DNA of 64,000 nucleotides from Pseudomonas sp. PA27(2017) (lineage in GTDB: Bacteria; Pseudomonadota; Gammaproteobacteria; Pseudomonadales; Pseudomonadaceae), in contig NZ_MSXW01000012.1 in NCBI RefSeq assembly GCF_001945445.1, positions 186,001 to 250,000 of the forward strand, read 5' to 3'. This document shows positions 62,941 to 64,000 of the stretch, in pieces. A model generated the notes under the pieces. The model searched no databases and was not told where the DNA came from. It saw nothing but the letters and a program-made list of their open reading frames with translations. Numbering within the stretch: position 1 is the stretch's first letter; every line of letters begins with the position of its first letter. A program made the position numbers and the translations under genes.

Positions 62941-63545
62941 TGGCCAGACGACCGACCTCCGACAAAGCCCCCGTCGCCCACGGTGGCGACGGGCAACTGC
63001 GCATCATTGCCGGGCAATGGCGCAGCCGCCAGTTCGCCTTCCCCATGGCCCATGGCCTGCGGCCCACGCCCAACCGCGTGCGCGAAACCCTGTTCAACTG
63101 GCTGGCGCCTTATGTAGAAGCCGCCCGGGTACTTGACCCCTTTGCCGGCAGCGGCGCGCTGTTTCTCGAAGCGCTGTCGCGCGGTGCCGGAAGCGCCCTG
63201 GCGCTGGACCTCAATCCGGCGGCAGTAACCAGCCTGCGCAGCCACCTGACCACCCTGCGCTGCGACAACGGCCAGGTGCTGCAGAGCGACGCTCTCGCCT
63301 ACCTGCAGAGCCAGCCGGCCACGCCGTTCGACCTGGTGTTCCTCGACCCGCCCTTTAGCCAGGATCTGCTGCTGCCCGCCTGCACGCTGCTGGAAGAGCG
63401 CGGCTGGCTGGCCGACGATGCCTGGGTCTACACCGAGAGCGAGCAGGTACCTTCCAGTCTCGGCATGCCCGGCAACTGGCGCCTGCACCGCGAGCAGAAA
63501 GCCGGCCAGGTGCATTACGCACTCTGGGAGCGCCGCCCTGCATAG
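62940..63545 (+). CDS. rsmD: 16S rRNA (guanine(966)-N2)-methyltransferase RsmD
   Basis: 201 residues. LRIIAGQWRSRQF, RPTPNRVRETLFNWL, DPFAGSGALFLEALSRGA (SAM binding) and the catalytic FLDPPF motif (DPPF) are present. Overlaps the preceding stop (TGATGG). Modifies G966 of 16S rRNA. Confidence 0.94.
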   Translation: MARRPTSDKAPVAHGGDGQLRIIAGQWRSRQFAFPMAHGLRPTPNRVRETLFNWLAPYVEAARVLDPFAGSGALFLEALSRGAGSALALDLNPAAVTSLRSHLTTLRCDNGQVLQSDALAYLQSQPATPFDLVFLDPPFSQDLLLPACTLLEERGWLADDAWVYTESEQVPSSLGMPGNWRLHREQKAGQVHYALWERRPA

Positions 63546-63712
63546 CTGCCCCGAAGCGGGGCTCTCAGGCACCGCTGACCTGGGCAGGCTCGTGGGGGCG
63601 TCGCCCTTGACGCGAAAGATGGTGGGCTTGTCGCACTGTTGACGCGCACTCGCAAGGGCGCGCATCCCCGCAGGCAGTTCGACTGCCTGTTGCAGAGGAG
63701 CGGGTATCAGCC

Positions 63713-64000
63713 ATGAGCAGAACTTTCCAACCCGCCTGGTGGCTGCCAGGGCCGCACCTGCAGACCCTCTGGGGGTCGCTGTGCCGTCGCCCGGCGGTGC
63801 TCGAACGCCAACGTGAGCGCCTGTGGCTGCAAGACGGTGACTTCCTGGACCTCGACTGGCACGGCCCCCACGAAGCCCACGCCCCTCTGGTTCTGGTGCT
63901 GCACGGCCTCACCGGCTCCTCCAGCTCCCACTACGTGCTCGGCATGCAAGGCCGGCTGGCGGCTCAGGGCTGGGCCAGCGTGGCGCTGAACTGGCGTGGC
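63713..64000 (+). CDS. yheT: YheT-family alpha/beta hydrolase (3' partial)
   Basis: 96 codons are present before the window ends. GAGGAG lies 12 bases before the ATG. FQPAWWLPGPHLQTLWGSL at the start, DFLDLDWHG, and LVLVLHGLTGSSSSHYV (oxyanion HG) are the YheT family pattern. Expected full length about 320-330 residues. The nucleophile elbow lies beyond the window. Confidence 0.88.
   Translation, partial: MSRTFQPAWWLPGPHLQTLWGSLCRRPAVLERQRERLWLQDGDFLDLDWHGPHEAHAPLVLVLHGLTGSSSSHYVLGMQGRLAAQGWASVALNWRG

Overview
The window is a dense, GC-rich gammaproteobacterial chromosome segment. The gene content is that of Pseudomonas: gbdR with cbcVW, algB-kinB, crc beside pyrE, ampDh2, dgcB with an ETF pair, long-form pstC, and ftsYEX-rpoH. 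Several blocks that are far apart in P. aeruginosa lie together here, so a different species of the genus is likely. No rRNA, tRNA, CRISPR array, intact IS element or prophage was seen.

Layout. 1-4288: end of the dimethylglycine/sarcosine catabolic cluster (dgcB, etfA, etfB, a small hypothetical). 4720-12035: a tight six-gene operon that makes L-2,3-diaminopropionate (sbnA, sbnB) and adds an FAD/NAD(P)-binding enzyme, a glutathione S-transferase-like protein, a lactate-permease-family transporter and a MocR regulator. There is no NRPS or siderophore synthetase nearby, so the product is unknown; this is the most promising undescribed system here. 12411-18908: quaternary amine regulation and uptake (gbdR, cbcVWX, a second betaine-type binding protein). 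19090-21914: molybdate uptake (modABC) with a ModE-like operator. 22094-28069: sulfur block (degenerate sigma-54 activator, small hydrolase, YezD-like protein, sbp-cysTWA). 28197-33314: membrane proteins and small envelope/stress genes (DUF5924-type, SpmAB-like, Ivy, DUF1328, PA2169-family, BON). 33540-38065: algB-kinB, ampDh2, marC-like. 38211-39629: DASH-type cryptochrome. 39679-47688: phosphate block on the minus strand (pstS, pstC, pstA, pstB, phoU, response regulator) with a Pho box upstream of pstS. 47983-51584: thioesterase, DUF4124 protein, pyrE, crc, eamA. 51585-64000: a conserved core block (trmB, thiG, thiS, DUF423, mtgA, rpoH, ftsX, ftsE, ftsY, two M16 peptidases, rsmD, start of yheT).

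Common themes are nutrient acquisition (N-methylated amines, Mo, S, P), each with its own regulator or operator, and envelope stress (AlgB/KinB, RpoH, Ivy, AmpDh2, BON). Non-coding features include REP palindromes, three copies of a MITE-like palindromic element directly 3' of minus-strand stop codons, hairpins between the binding-protein and permease genes of both the sulfate and phosphate operons, and a DnaA-box cluster at 12125-12326. Starts were chosen by ribosome binding site, overlap and family length; several differ from the longest open frame.
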